Positions 18,517 through 27,849 of a DNA stretch of 64,000 bases are shown one piece after another. Source of the stretch: Halegenticoccus tardaugens (GTDB taxonomy: Archaea; Halobacteriota; Halobacteria; Halobacteriales; Haloferacaceae); NCBI RefSeq assembly GCF_004116405.1, contig NZ_SDIC01000007.1, positions 62,001-126,000 of the forward strand, in the 5' to 3' direction. Every line of letters begins with the position of its first letter. The stretch's first letter is position 1. Both the position numbers and the translations under genes were made by a program. The notes under the pieces are model-generated. The model worked only from the letters and a program-made list of their open reading frames with translations. It searched no databases and was not told the origin of the DNA.

Positions 18517-20250
18517 TTACTGCTCATCTGAGGTAGAAGTGGGCAGGTCAGACGCTGAGAGGCCGTACTCTGCTGTGGCCGTCTCGAGCGAAATTTTCCC
18601 AAGTTCGATATCCCGCTGAACCGCTTCGGGTGACCGAGCTGTCGGGTCACCATACCCCCCAGCGCCTGGTGTCCGGATACTCACGAGATCACCGGACGTG
18701 AGTTCACGAACAGTTTTCGGTGGCAACTTCTCACCATCAGTTTCGTCCGTCTGGTCGAACACGTCTGTACCATGGTACAGATACGCTTCGCCCATCGTCC
18801 CATGGAGTCCCCCGACAAGGCCATACGGTGCGTGGCGATGGCGCTCAGCAAGGAAGCTAAACGTTGCACGGTGATCATGGACACCGATATCACGGCGTAA
18901 GCCAAGTCCGCCGCGGAATTGGCCAGCCCCACCGGAGTCCTCACGGAATTCATAGCGTGTGACACGGAGGGGATACGCTGTTTCGAGCACTTCAACAGGT
19001 GTGTTCATCGTGTTCGACATGTGGACGTGGACACCATCCATGCCATCTTTTCCATCTCGACCACCGAATCCGCCTCCTTGCGTTTCATAAAACGCATACG
19101 GAGTACCGTCACGCGGATCTGTACCGCCGAAGGTGACGTTATTCATCGTACTCTGACAGCCAGCAAGCACACGATCGGGATCTGCCTCGGCGAACGCACC
19201 GAGAACAACGTCAGTAACGCGTTGAGACGTTTCGAGGTTTCCACCCACCACGGCAGCTGGCGGTGTGGCGTTCACAATCGTCCCCTCGGGAGCGTGAATA
19301 TCGATCGGACGATAACAGCCATGATTTGGCGGAATATCGGGATCTGTCACACATCGAACAACATAGTAGGTTGCCGATGCTGTCACCGCGAAGACAGCGT
19401 TTATCGGGCCTTCCGTTTGTGCAGCCGTTCCGTCGAAATCGACCGTCACAACGTCGCCATCAACAACGACCTCCGCAGCGATGAGCAGATCTTCATTTCC
19501 CCGCCCGTCATCATCCAACACGTCCTCAAAGTAGAAGGCACCGTCGGGGAGTGACGCAAGTTCAGCACGCATCCGTCGCTCAGAGTAGTCTTTGATTTCT
19601 GCAAGCGCCGCCTCCAGCTGCTCACGCCCGTATTTATCGACGAGTTCCTCAAAGCGCCGGCGTCCGGTTTCATTTGCAGCCTGTTGCGCCCGGAGGTCAC
19701 CCCGACGCTCGTCCGGCGTCCGGACATTCGCCAGGATCATCTCCATCGCGGTTTCGTTCACTTGGCCACCTTCGAAGAGTTTTACTGGCGGGATACGAAT
19801 CCCTTCCTGGTAAATCTCGGTCGAATCCGCAGCGACACTGCCGGCTCGCGCCCCACCAACATCTGCGTGATGAGCACGATTTGCTGCATAGGCAACGACC
19901 TCATCTGCGACGAAGATGGGCGTCACGAGCGTCAGATCAGGAAGATGAGCACCCCCTCGGAATGGATCGTTCAGAAGAACCGCGTCACCAGGTGTAAGCG
20001 TGTCTGGCGGGAATCGCTCGATCGCCGAGGCAACTGAGAAAGGCATTGACCCGAGATGGACGGGCATATTCTCTGCTTGACTAATCATCTCAGCGCTGGC
20101 ATCGAAGAGCGCACACGAACAATCACGACGCTCCTTGATGTTTGGCGAGTAGCCTGTCCGAATGAGATTGGCGTTCATCTCCTCGCTAATCGCTGTACAG
20201 GCGTTACGGATGATTTCCAGCGTCACCGGATCGATGTCGATCTTAGACAT
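18517..20250 (-). CDS. hyuB: hydantoinase B/oxoprolinase family protein
   Basis: The 577-residue product begins IDPVTLEIIRNACTAISEEM and has the family core (LLNDPFRGGAHLPDLTLVTP, TQGGGFGGRDGKDGMDG). HyuB is the partner of HyuA in ATP-dependent cleavage of cyclic imides and lactams such as N-methylhydantoin, 5-oxoproline or related rings. Its start overlaps the hyuA stop by 8 bases, typical of a coupled complex. HyuB family members are also found in acetone and acetophenone carboxylases, so the exact substrate is open. Confidence 0.93.
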   Translation of the reverse strand: MSKIDIDPVTLEIIRNACTAISEEMNANLIRTGYSPNIKERRDCSCALFDASAEMISQAENMPVHLGSMPFSVASAIERFPPDTLTPGDAVLLNDPFRGGAHLPDLTLVTPIFVADEVVAYAANRAHHADVGGARAGSVAADSTEIYQEGIRIPPVKLFEGGQVNETAMEMILANVRTPDERRGDLRAQQAANETGRRRFEELVDKYGREQLEAALAEIKDYSERRMRAELASLPDGAFYFEDVLDDDGRGNEDLLIAAEVVVDGDVVTVDFDGTAAQTEGPINAVFAVTASATYYVVRCVTDPDIPPNHGCYRPIDIHAPEGTIVNATPPAAVVGGNLETSQRVTDVVLGAFAEADPDRVLAGCQSTMNNVTFGGTDPRDGTPYAFYETQGGGFGGRDGKDGMDGVHVHMSNTMNTPVEVLETAYPLRVTRYEFREDSGGAGQFRGGLGLRRDIGVHDHRATFSFLAERHRHAPYGLVGGLHGTMGEAYLYHGTDVFDQTDETDGEKLPPKTVRELTSGDLVSIRTPGAGGYGDPTARSPEAVQRDIELGKISLETATAEYGLSASDLPTSTSDEQ

Positions 20251-22300
20251 CCGGCACCTCCACGAGGAGGTTACCGTCCGTATCGACGCTGACGTGATGA
20301 TCTGGAGGGATGACAGCGGTACTCTCTACCCCTTCGACGATCGCCGGACCCTCAAATGTACACTCGAAGGGAAGCAGTGATTGGTCGTAAACGCTCGTTT
20401 CGTGTGGCTTACCGCCGTATATCACCTTTCGCGTGTCCCTGCGTGCATCATCAAGCGTACTATCGACGGAACCTCCAGCGAGGTCTAACGAGTCGACAAG
20501 TCCACGGGCTCGGAGACGGAGTGTGACGAGTTCGATTGGCTCTTCAGGGTAGGCGTGGCCATACCGTTGACGGTGCTGCTCATGGAATTGCTCGGCAACC
20601 GACGCAAGGCTCTCGTCGTCAAGTGATCCGTCCGGGACGGGAACTGACAACTCGAATGACTGGCCGAGATACCGCAGATCGAGTGCTCGCTCGAATCGCA
20701 TCTGGTCTTCTGCCAACGCCTCCTGGGTCAGCCGATCGAAGCCTGCTGCTTCGAACTCCTCAAACGTCTCCTGAAGGGCCGTCGGGTCAACGGTGGTGAG
20801 ACGACGGACCCGGGAGGTGCTGTAATCATAGAGCACATCGCTCGTGAGTAGTCCGAGCGCAGAGAGAACACCAGCAGTTCGCGGAATGATCACGCGTGGA
20901 ATGTCGAGCTCTCGAGCGAGCTTACAGGCGTGCAAGGGACCTGCGCCACCGAAGGCGACAAGGGCAAACTCTCGGGGATCATGACCTCGTTCGACGCTAA
21001 CCACGCGAAGTGCTCGCTGCATCGTTGCGTTTGCTACATCGAGAATCCCCTGCGCAACCTCCTCGATTGACTGGCCCATTGGCTCAGCGAGATCACGTTC
21101 GACGATGTGGGCGACCTCGTCAGTCTCGACAGGGAGTTCGCCCGAGAGGAAGTTGTCAGGATGTAATCGGCCGAGCAGCAGCTGCGCGTCGGTGACCGTC
21201 GCCCGGGTGCCGCCGCGACCATAGCAAATTGGCCCTGGATCGGCACTGGCGGACTGCGGACCGACGCGAAGTGCACCTCCAGCATCGAGCCACGCGATCG
21301 AGCCACCGCCAGCACCAATCGTATGGATATCAATCATCGGAATGCTCACGGGATACTCGCCAACCGTGACGTCCGTTGTGATGAGTGGGTCCCCGCCTTC
21401 GACCAGCGAGACGTCACACGATGTGCCACCCATATCCATTGTAATAACATCTGAGAAGCCACACCGGTCAGCGATGGTTGTTGCCCCCTGCACACCAGCA
21501 GCTGGTCCCGAGAGGAGTGTGTTTACTGGTTGATTGCGCGCAGCGCTCGCATCGATGATGCCACCGTTTGACTGCATAATTTTGAGATCGGTCTCGATTC
21601 CAATGGCGGTGGTTTCCGTCTCCAAATTGCCAATGTACTGGTCCATCACCGGTTTTAGCGCTGCGTTCATCGCGGTAATGAGTGTCCGTTCGTACTCACG
21701 GATTTCGGGGAGAACTTCACTTGAGAGTGACCACGATGCCTCAACACCTGCGTCACGCAATCTGTCGCATACCTGCTGTTCGTGCGCATCATTCTCGAAT
21801 GCGAAAAGCAAGCAGATCGCGACGCTATCAATACGAGCTGTCTGAAGTTGCTCTGCGACAGAGTGAACGCTGTGTTCGTTGAGCGGGATGAGGACGTTCC
21901 CTCGTTCATCGAGGCGTTCGAGGACTTCGAATCGCCGATCACGTTCGACAATGGGTACCGGTTTTTCCGCTTGGAAATCGTAAATATCAGGCCGCGCCTG
22001 ACGGCCAATCTCAAGTGCGTCTCGGAATCCGGCTGTTGTGACAAGAGCCGTTTCAGCCCATTCTTCCTCAAGGATTGCATTTGTCGCGACGGTGGTCCCG
22101 TGGCCGAAAAACGAGATTGTATCGAAGGAAAATCCATCACGCTCTCGCGCCTTTTTAAGGCCAGTGATGACTCCCTTTTCGGGGGCGAGGGGTGTTGATG
22201 ATGTCTTCGTGACACTGAGAGTTCCATCCTGTATCGTGACAATATCTGTGAACGTACCACCGATATCGACACCCACCCGAAGTGCGGTCTGCTTCGTCAT
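20243..22300 (-). CDS. hyuA: hydantoinase A/oxoprolinase family protein
   Basis: The 685-residue protein has the actin-like ATPase fold of HyuA: VGVDIGGTFTDIVTIQDG at the N-terminus, FGHGTTVATNAILE, then DMGGTSCDVSLVEGG and GAGGGSIAWLDAGG. It would phosphorylate or activate the lactam carbonyl for hydrolysis with HyuB. It sits downstream of a symporter and a DUF3311-like gene on the same strand. Whether the pathway is hydantoin, oxoproline or another lactam cannot be decided from these genes. Confidence 0.93.
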   Translation of the reverse strand: MTKQTALRVGVDIGGTFTDIVTIQDGTLSVTKTSSTPLAPEKGVITGLKKARERDGFSFDTISFFGHGTTVATNAILEEEWAETALVTTAGFRDALEIGRQARPDIYDFQAEKPVPIVERDRRFEVLERLDERGNVLIPLNEHSVHSVAEQLQTARIDSVAICLLFAFENDAHEQQVCDRLRDAGVEASWSLSSEVLPEIREYERTLITAMNAALKPVMDQYIGNLETETTAIGIETDLKIMQSNGGIIDASAARNQPVNTLLSGPAAGVQGATTIADRCGFSDVITMDMGGTSCDVSLVEGGDPLITTDVTVGEYPVSIPMIDIHTIGAGGGSIAWLDAGGALRVGPQSASADPGPICYGRGGTRATVTDAQLLLGRLHPDNFLSGELPVETDEVAHIVERDLAEPMGQSIEEVAQGILDVANATMQRALRVVSVERGHDPREFALVAFGGAGPLHACKLARELDIPRVIIPRTAGVLSALGLLTSDVLYDYSTSRVRRLTTVDPTALQETFEEFEAAGFDRLTQEALAEDQMRFERALDLRYLGQSFELSVPVPDGSLDDESLASVAEQFHEQHRQRYGHAYPEEPIELVTLRLRARGLVDSLDLAGGSVDSTLDDARRDTRKVIYGGKPHETSVYDQSLLPFECTFEGPAIVEGVESTAVIPPDHHVSVDTDGNLLVEVPDV

Positions 22301-22380
22301 CGGTCACCTCTTCCAAAGGGATACCTTACAGAGAGCATGACACGGATGCACCCGGAAGGCAGGTATACGTTTCCCCTGCA

Positions 22381-23922
22381 TTAGTCATTCTCCGTAGATG
22401 AGCTGGGATTTGTACCAGATTCCCAGCGACGGGAGATAGCGTACTCAAGATACCCCTGCGTTCGCTCACGCGCCTCCTCTGAGACAGCGCCGACAGCGAG
22501 ACTGACCACGATGAACAGGATCGTGTTAATGATGAGCCCGTAGAAGCCACTTACGAACCCTGGGAAACTACTAGGAAGGGCCACAATCCCAAATTCAAGC
22601 AACGAGGTCACGAGCACGCCGCCCGTAAATCCGCTGAGAGCACCCGCACGTGATGACCCGGGCCAATAGAGCGCACCAACGAGAATGGGAAAGAGCTGTG
22701 CCGCACCATAGAAGGTGACCGCTGTAAGCAGAATAATGAACTCAAATTGTTGAATTGCAATGATATAGGAGATGACGCCGAGAATCGGGACAAGTATCTG
22801 TGCGAAGCGCGTGACTTTTCGTTCATCCACCTCTTCTCCGACAAGCGGTTGGTACCAATCACGGGTAATGAGCGCAGACACGGCATGCAGTTGTGAGTCG
22901 GCGGTACTCATTGCAGCAGCGACAGCCCCGGCGACGACAATTGAGGCAAACCAGGCCGGGGTGAAGCGGTACAAAACAGCAGGAATTGCAGAGTCCGCTT
23001 GTTGCAGGTTGGGAAATGCTTCTACTGCACCTAAGCCGAGAAAGGCTGTTGGCACATAAAAGAGGATCAAGTATGCGGTTCCGAATGCAGCGACCCATTT
23101 GAGAACACGGGGTGACCGGGCAGAGATGAATCTGAGAAAAATGTGTGGCGTCATCATTACCCCAATTCCAGTCATGATCGCAAACGAGACGTAAAACTCG
23201 GGCGTAATAGCACCAGCTGGACCGGGGAGAGAAACATATGCAGCAAATTCTCTCGTGATTTCAGCCCAAAAGGCCTGTGGACCTCGATACGCTGAAAACA
23301 CAAAGTACCACCCTGCGATCCACATCGCACCAAACATAAACACGCCCTGGACAGCGTCCGTCCACGCAACTGCGCGTAGCCCGCCAAGCCAGACATAGAT
23401 CACACCGGCCAATAGAAACACAGCTGCACCGAGTTCAAAACTCACCACTCCCTGGGTGGCCGTTTCAAAGATAATGCCACTGCCGATCATCTGGGTCGCG
23501 ATGTAGGGGAAGGTGAAGAGAATCAACGTGAGACTCACCAGTTTTCCTAAGAGCGGTGATTCATAGAAGTCTTCAAGCAAATCTGAGGGAGTGATGTACC
23601 CATACTTCTTTCCCAGCAACCAGACACGCGATCCAACAAGCCAGAGGATGATTCCCGAAATAGCAAGATAGAACGTCGAAGCGCTGAAAATTCCGATTCC
23701 GTTCCCATAGACGAACCCCCCGATTCCGAGGAAGGCAAACGCAGAATGGTATGAGGCAGCGAACGTGAACAGAAGAACGACAATGCCGAGTCCGCGACCG
23801 GCAGCCATCCAATCATCGACGTTCAGCTTACCGACTTGCCATCCACGATAGCCGATTGCGAGGATGATGACAAGATACACACCGATGGTGGCGAGTGCAA
23901 CCGTCGCTTGGAACGAAACCAT
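22381..23922 (-). CDS. sodium:solute symporter (SSS) family transporter
   Basis: The 513-residue protein has about 13 helices and SSS hallmarks: DDWMAAGRGLGIVVLLFTFAA near helix 2 and AAAMSTADSQLHAVSALITRD with the sodium-site Ser residues. Its ATG overlaps the last base of the preceding small DUF3311-like gene. The operon position suggests it imports the compound attacked by HyuAB. The 80-base gap to hyuA contains no other gene. Confidence 0.92.
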   Translation of the reverse strand: MVSFQATVALATIGVYLVIILAIGYRGWQVGKLNVDDWMAAGRGLGIVVLLFTFAASYHSAFAFLGIGGFVYGNGIGIFSASTFYLAISGIILWLVGSRVWLLGKKYGYITPSDLLEDFYESPLLGKLVSLTLILFTFPYIATQMIGSGIIFETATQGVVSFELGAAVFLLAGVIYVWLGGLRAVAWTDAVQGVFMFGAMWIAGWYFVFSAYRGPQAFWAEITREFAAYVSLPGPAGAITPEFYVSFAIMTGIGVMMTPHIFLRFISARSPRVLKWVAAFGTAYLILFYVPTAFLGLGAVEAFPNLQQADSAIPAVLYRFTPAWFASIVVAGAVAAAMSTADSQLHAVSALITRDWYQPLVGEEVDERKVTRFAQILVPILGVISYIIAIQQFEFIILLTAVTFYGAAQLFPILVGALYWPGSSRAGALSGFTGGVLVTSLLEFGIVALPSSFPGFVSGFYGLIINTILFIVVSLAVGAVSEEARERTQGYLEYAISRRWESGTNPSSSTEND

Positions 23923-24224
23923 TAGCTTCCACCACCAGTAGGCGCTTCTTCACTGGTCTCTGGACGGGCAGTCTCGACGCCTTCAGCTTCCCGAAGTTCG
24001 GGCGGAACCTGATCTTCTGTGAGCGCGAAGGCATCTTGCCATGCAGCCCAAATCAAGACGAGAGAGACAAGGAGTCCCCAAGCAACTGTCCACAGATATA
24101 GAACGTTGATGCCGAGTACTGTCGTGGGCGAATCAACCATCGTGATGACAGGAGGGTTCATCGCAATTGTAAAAATAACGAGGAAGCCGACCGTGATCTT
24201 ACCCTGAGTGGTCTTTGGTAACAT
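23922..24224 (-). CDS. DUF3311-like small membrane protein, SSS partner
   Basis: The 100-residue protein has two hydrophobic segments (FLVIFTIAMNPPVITMV and YLWTVAWGLLVSLVLIWAAW) and an acidic C-terminal tail. The Pro in the first segment and the Tyr-Leu-Trp before helix 2 fit DUF3311-type proteins that commonly precede SSS symporters. It overlaps the symporter start. Its role in transporter assembly or stability is suggested by genomic association only. Confidence 0.75.
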   Translation of the reverse strand: MLPKTTQGKITVGFLVIFTIAMNPPVITMVDSPTTVLGINVLYLWTVAWGLLVSLVLIWAAWQDAFALTEDQVPPELREAEGVETARPETSEEAPTGGGS

Positions 24225-24284
24225 GGAACGCTATGAAGCACCATCTTGCTTAAATCTTCTTGTCTATCCGGCAAGGCGCGAGAG

Positions 24285-24544
24285 TATCGCGTCCTCTACT
24301 CGGGAACTGTGACCGCGAACGTGATGCCACTGGCCTCTCCGTCCCCATCTTGGGGTAGAGCGTGAGAACACCGGGAATGAAATCGGCGGGACAACTTCCG
24401 GGTGGGTCCGGTAGGCAGGTCGCAGCAACCACGCCGACCTGTCGTCCACCCGGATGCAGGAAGCCGGGCCGCGTCCATGCATGGGGGTGCAGGGTACACT
24501 GTCGGTGCGGGAACACCCCGCCCTCACTTCACCGATCCTTACAG
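24285..24544. repeat. degenerate insertion-element 3' region
   Basis: On the minus strand this carries GTTCTCACGCTCTACCCCAA followed by GATGGGGACGG. The same segment occurs on the plus strand near 37565-37600, so both are relics of one element family. Small open frames here are not credible proteins. Confidence 0.6.
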
Positions 24545-24589
24545 AAATTCGAGAAGAAAGCCCACGACTTTAGTCGTGGGAGAAGTCAC
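24545..24589. repeat. solitary IS200/IS605 end hairpin
   Basis: Directly after TTAC the sequence begins AGAAATTCGAGAAGAAAGCC like the left end of the intact IS at 33012. After one hairpin (CCCACGACTTTAGTCGTGGG) it finishes GAGAAGTCACC like its right end. It looks like an element deleted down to a single hairpin. A 14-base direct repeat (TCACCGATCCTTAC) flanks it. Confidence 0.75.
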
Positions 24590-25407
24590 CGATCCTTACT
24601 TCCCCAACCAAATGCAAGCCAACCACCGTCAGCGTGGAGCACCTCGCCAGTCATATAGTGATCGCCTGCCGCGATGAAGGTCGCACAGTTGGCCATTTCT
24701 TCAAGCGTGCCAAACCGTCCAAGTGGCGTCCGATTATGGATATCTTCGTCCTCATACCCGTATCGTGGCCAGGAGACGTCACGATCAGTCCTGTGGTCAT
24801 CTCGTTCTTCGCGGGTCTGCTCGTCAAGTGCAGTTTTGATAAAGCCTGGTGCTAGCGCATTGACATGAATGTCGTGTTCAGCTAGCTCGATCGCGAGACA
24901 GCGGGTGAGGTTGTTTACTCCGCCTTTTGAAGCGTTGTACGGTGCACGTCCTTGTACTCCGATGCTACCGAAGATGCTAGAAATATTGAGAATTTGACCA
25001 CCCCTGCCCTGCTTAATCATTTGTTCGCCAGCGACCTGACAGCCGAAGAAGACGCCTGTGAGATTGACGTTGATGACTTGCCGCCACTGTTCTTCGGTCA
25101 TCTCCATTGCTGAAGCGATGTGGCTGATACCTGCATTGTTCACCATGATATCAAGTTGGCCAAATTCCGTTACTGTCTCCTCAACAAGTCGTTCAACGTC
25201 GCTCTTGGAGCTGACATCAGCCTCGACCGGAAGGGCCGTTCCCCCTACCTCTTCGATCGCTGCAGCTGCCTTCTCAGCACGTGACACAGATCGGGAGTTC
25301 GTAACAACGTTTGCACCTTCCGCAGCAAACTGTTCCGCAATGCTTCGGCCGATACCACCACTAGATCCTGTAACAATCGCCGTCTGATCTTTTAGGTTCC
25401 CGGACAT
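24586..25407 (-). CDS. short-chain dehydrogenase/reductase
   Basis: The 273-residue product has the SDR cofactor motif TGSSGGIGRS, NNAG, and the catalytic Ser-Tyr-Lys set (NISSIFGS, YNASKGG). It ends with HADGGWLAFGWGSKDR. I prefer the ATG at 25407; the frame stays open to 25491 but those residues do not resemble an SDR N-terminus. The stop codon falls in the solitary IS end. It may oxidise or reduce a carbonyl intermediate of the neighbouring catabolic island; the substrate is unknown. Confidence 0.9.
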   Translation of the reverse strand: MSGNLKDQTAIVTGSSGGIGRSIAEQFAAEGANVVTNSRSVSRAEKAAAAIEEVGGTALPVEADVSSKSDVERLVEETVTEFGQLDIMVNNAGISHIASAMEMTEEQWRQVINVNLTGVFFGCQVAGEQMIKQGRGGQILNISSIFGSIGVQGRAPYNASKGGVNNLTRCLAIELAEHDIHVNALAPGFIKTALDEQTREERDDHRTDRDVSWPRYGYEDEDIHNRTPLGRFGTLEEMANCATFIAAGDHYMTGEVLHADGGWLAFGWGSKDR

Positions 25408-25538
25408 ATGCCTTGAGTAGACATAGCACGACTTAACTTTACTGTTAGACCGATTGAGCGGCGATTCAATCAAGAACAATGAGATAGTCACCGCAGCCGA
25501 AATCTCTATCAGGCTACCTCAAAAGACTTACCGTGAGA

Positions 25539-26546
25539 ATGTCTAACAGAGAAACTGGGCTGGAATTGTCCGAACGAAGTCGCAACCTCCTCTCGCCGTA
25601 CGGTGAGTATGAAATTGGTATTGAAGACGGGTATGATGTCAACGTGGGGGAAATCGTGACTGATTTCCGGGAAGCAGACACCGCAGATGTAGGTATTGTC
25701 GGAATTCCGTTTGACACTGCGTGTGTCGCTGGTGCACGCGGATCACGATACGGACCCAATGGTGTCCGAGAAAAATTAACTCACGGGACATGTTATAATC
25801 CTGAACTAGATATAGACATTAGCGAGGGGCTCGATATCGTCGATTTTGGGGATGTCAAGGTCACACACACTGATGTGCTTGAGACCCACGATCGTGTCGA
25901 AACCGTCCTTACGGATCTCAGTAAAAAAGGGATTTTTCCCGTTAGCGTCGGGGGTGACCACTCGCTTAGCTACCCGACAGTGAAGGCACTCATGAACGCA
26001 ACCGATGGACAGGTCGGTGTTATTAACGTTGATGCACACCACGACGTCCGTCATTCCCATGGGGACGAACTCTCCTCGGGGACCCCCTTTCGGCGTCTAC
26101 TGGAGGACGAGTCTGGACAGCTTAATCACGAAAATTTCGTCGAACTCGGGCTTTCTGGGTGGCACAATTCACAGTATTATGTCAACTGGTTGGTTGAAAA
26201 TGGCAGTGAAATCATCACCGCCCGTGAAATCCATCGCAGCGGGGTGGACCCTGCGGTCGAACGGGCGCTCGATGCAGCGACGGATGGAACAGAAGCAGTA
26301 TTTCTCTCAGTCGACATCGACGTCTTGGACAGCGGTACAGCGCCAGGTACCTGCGCGCCAAGCCCAGGCGGGTTGTTGAACTATCAACTGCTGGAATTGG
26401 TCTATCAGCTCGGTCGACATCCACTCGTGAAAGGAGCAGACCTTATGGAAGTCGCACCGCCGCTCGACACAAACGATATAACTTCGATGATCGGTGCGGC
26501 GGTCCTAACGCAGTTCCTCGGAGCACGCAAGGCCATCCAAGGGTAA
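25539..26546 (+). CDS. ureohydrolase (agmatinase/arginase family)
   Basis: The 335-residue enzyme carries the full binuclear manganese set: GGDHSLSYP, NVDAHHDVR and SVDIDVLDSGTAPGTCAPSPGG. The family cleaves guanidino compounds to urea plus an amine (agmatine, arginine, guanidinobutyrate) or formiminoglutamate to formamide. The extended N-terminus and PGT(C)APSPGG segment are closest to the agmatinase/guanidinobutyrase side. A GTG at 25533 is an alternative start. The following Leu-dehydrogenase-like and E1 genes suggest a role in amine or amino-acid catabolism. Confidence 0.9.
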   Translation: MSNRETGLELSERSRNLLSPYGEYEIGIEDGYDVNVGEIVTDFREADTADVGIVGIPFDTACVAGARGSRYGPNGVREKLTHGTCYNPELDIDISEGLDIVDFGDVKVTHTDVLETHDRVETVLTDLSKKGIFPVSVGGDHSLSYPTVKALMNATDGQVGVINVDAHHDVRHSHGDELSSGTPFRRLLEDESGQLNHENFVELGLSGWHNSQYYVNWLVENGSEIITAREIHRSGVDPAVERALDAATDGTEAVFLSVDIDVLDSGTAPGTCAPSPGGLLNYQLLELVYQLGRHPLVKGADLMEVAPPLDTNDITSMIGAAVLTQFLGARKAIQG

Positions 26547-26615
26547 CGCCGGGCAAGCCTGGTGGATTAGCTAGCAGCGGTAGATATTTCTTACCACCTC
26601 TATAACTCCTTGTCT

Positions 26616-27710
26616 ATGCATGATATTTGTGAACTGATGGCAGAGTCAGGGCATAAAGAACTCAAGGCATTCAGAGACGACAATACCGGGTTAAAGGGAT
26701 TCGTCGGCATTCACGATACAACACTCGGGCCTGCAGCCGGCGGAACGAGGAGGTTTTCCTTTGAATCCGAAGAGGAAGCGATCATTGACGTACTTCGTCT
26801 TTCTTGGGCAATGACCTACAAGTACGCTATCTCCGGGATTAACATGGGAGGTGCCAAAGCTGTGATCTGGATCGATGATAACGAGCACTGCTCTGAAGAG
26901 TTATACCGCTCGTATGGAAGAATCGTAGATAGTTTCAACGGGCGATTCGTTACTGGCGGTGATATCGGGACAGGCGATCGAGAACTTCGCTGGATCAACA
27001 TGGAGACGGACTACGTCATCGGCCTCCCTGAGCAATTTGATCATCCGCCGAACTACCATGGCGGCGGTCTCGGGGTAATCCGGGCGATGGAAGCGTGCTG
27101 CGAACTTGTCTACGGTGAAAGCGATCTCTCGGGGGTTCACGTTGCTATTCAGGGCATTGGCGAGATGGGCTACAGCATGCTTCATTATCTGAATGAGCGT
27201 AAGGCAGATGTGACTATCGCCGATCCAAATAATGAGGCCGTCGATAGAGCTGAGGATGAGTATGGCGTCAGATCGGTCGATCCAGATCGGATTTTTGACG
27301 TCGACTGTGATGTATTCGCCCCGTCAGCACTCGGATTCGTGATCAACGATGACACGATTCCCCGGCTCAATTGTGACATCGTTTGTGGTGCAGCGAATAA
27401 TCAACTGGATGATGAGGAAAAACACGGAAGCATGCTACACGAAGCAGGAATCCTCTATGCTCCTGACTATCTCGCTAACTCTGGCCGTACAATCGATGAT
27501 ACCGATCTGCTCCGAAAGGGCGGGTACAATTTCGATCGGGCGACGGCGATGATAGACGGAATTTACGACCGAATGCTGACGATCGGTAAGCAATCGAGAC
27601 AAAAAGACCGTCCAACATATGAACTAGCTAATGAGATGGCAGAACACCGAATTGAGGCGATTGGAAATATGCGAGACAACGTTCAGACGATCAGGACGCC
27701 GCAGTGGTGA
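26616..27710 (+). CDS. Glu/Leu/Phe/Val dehydrogenase (leucine dehydrogenase type)
   Basis: The 364-residue enzyme has the catalytic lysines in SWAMTYKYA and NMGGAKAVIW, the GGDIGTG loop and a Rossmann motif (IQGIGEMG). Its short length fits leucine/phenylalanine dehydrogenases rather than hexameric glutamate dehydrogenases of about 420 residues. It would deaminate a branched-chain or aromatic amino acid with NAD. A TTG two codons upstream is the alternative start. It lies 69 bases after the ureohydrolase on the same strand. Confidence 0.88.
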   Translation: MHDICELMAESGHKELKAFRDDNTGLKGFVGIHDTTLGPAAGGTRRFSFESEEEAIIDVLRLSWAMTYKYAISGINMGGAKAVIWIDDNEHCSEELYRSYGRIVDSFNGRFVTGGDIGTGDRELRWINMETDYVIGLPEQFDHPPNYHGGGLGVIRAMEACCELVYGESDLSGVHVAIQGIGEMGYSMLHYLNERKADVTIADPNNEAVDRAEDEYGVRSVDPDRIFDVDCDVFAPSALGFVINDDTIPRLNCDIVCGAANNQLDDEEKHGSMLHEAGILYAPDYLANSGRTIDDTDLLRKGGYNFDRATAMIDGIYDRMLTIGKQSRQKDRPTYELANEMAEHRIEAIGNMRDNVQTIRTPQW

Positions 27711-27849
27711 CGCCAGGTCGGAGAACGAGGTGACAGTAGTTTGGATCCTTCAGGTAGCCTTCTTTGGAGTCAGTGTATTCTCGCACGAATATGTTATCTG
27801 TTAGCAGTACACTTTATATCGGTCGTGGGCTTGTAAGCTAGATGCATTC

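Noticed and set aside
24250-24545. A tRNA or small RNA gene suggested by GC-rich foldable sequence
   Set aside because: No cloverleaf, anticodon or TPsiC-like arm could be made. It matches an element relic at 37558.
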